Origin: G963662675 sp963676845
GTDB lineage: Bacteria; Bacteroidota; Bacteroidia; Bacteroidales; Prolixibacteraceae
Reading direction: 5' to 3'
NCBI GenBank assembly: GCA_963676845.2
Contig: CAXXKK010000021.1
Location: forward strand, 43,388-107,387
DNA: 64,000 bases
Positions 63,976-64,000 of the stretch are shown here, in pieces. Each line of letters opens with the position of its first letter. Position 1 is the stretch's first letter. The position numbers and the translations under genes were made by a program. The notes below the pieces were generated by a model, which was given only the letters and a program-made list of their open reading frames with translations, did not search any database and had not been told where the DNA came from.

Positions 63976-64000
63976 ATGAAAAAGAAAATATCGATAAGAT
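63976..64000 (+). CDS. Start of next gene (continues past window)
   Basis: An ATG 6 bases after the DUF3667 stop begins MKKKISIR and runs off the window edge. Too short to identify. Confidence 0.5.

Overview
The window comes from a low-GC Bacteroidota chromosome, most likely a gliding or type IX secreting member of the Marinilabiliales/Prolixibacteraceae type; that placement is inference. Evidence: a PorW/SprE-type lipoprotein, GldH, a subtilase ending in a T9SS-type sorting domain, a FecR/ECF-sigma/TonB-receptor locus, promoters of the TAnnTTTG type, few Shine-Dalgarno sites, and several typical Bacteroidota families (RicT/PSP1, DUF3667, DUF4386, C_GCAxxG_C_C).

Layout. 1-8.5 kb: a minus-strand housekeeping group (porW/sprE start, mrp, alkyltransferase-like protein, trmB, gldH, ricT, holB), with an opposite-strand PAS histidine kinase lying between holB and ricT. 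8.6-23.5 kb: pgk, a redox-motif protein, rpsP, prfB with a +1 programmed frameshift, an acetyltransferase, ppk1, arsC-like, a heptosyltransferase-like GT9, atpC/atpD, a polyprenyl synthase and an RND/MMPL exporter. The histidine kinase, ppk1 and GT9 are each broken by small indels, mostly one extra base in a short run. These cluster in 5.5-17 kb and look like sequence errors or very recent decay. 23.7-31.2 kb: tRNA-Asn with an integrase remnant, a secreted subtilase, a small beta-barrel protein, DUF169 and a PAS/GAF histidine kinase. 31.4-37.4 kb: two exported proteins built from a repeated LExWM motif. One of them heads a PadR-PspC operon with a palindromic operator-like site at its promoter. 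37.9-44.1 kb: degradative enzymes (M19 dipeptidase, type-B carboxylesterase, double 4Fe-4S protein, M3 peptidase).

45-62 kb is an accessory region. It holds an ECF sigma/FecR/TonB-receptor locus flanked by related hairpin repeats, then co-oriented small genes (metallo-beta-lactamase fold, lipoproteins, TlpA-like, a 19-residue tandem-repeat protein, PNPOx-like, GNAT, MBOAT plus an SGNH-like partner). These are separated by three copies of a ~300 bp dispersed repeat, a ~108 bp branched inverted repeat and recurring 11-mers of the form GTTRNNNGCAA. The arrangement resembles a gene-cassette array without a visible integrase. 62-64 kb: an exported VOC protein and a DUF3667 protein, with the next gene just starting.

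The strongest candidates for something undescribed are the LExWM repeat family with its PadR/PspC coupling, and the cassette-like repeat architecture at 45-61 kb.
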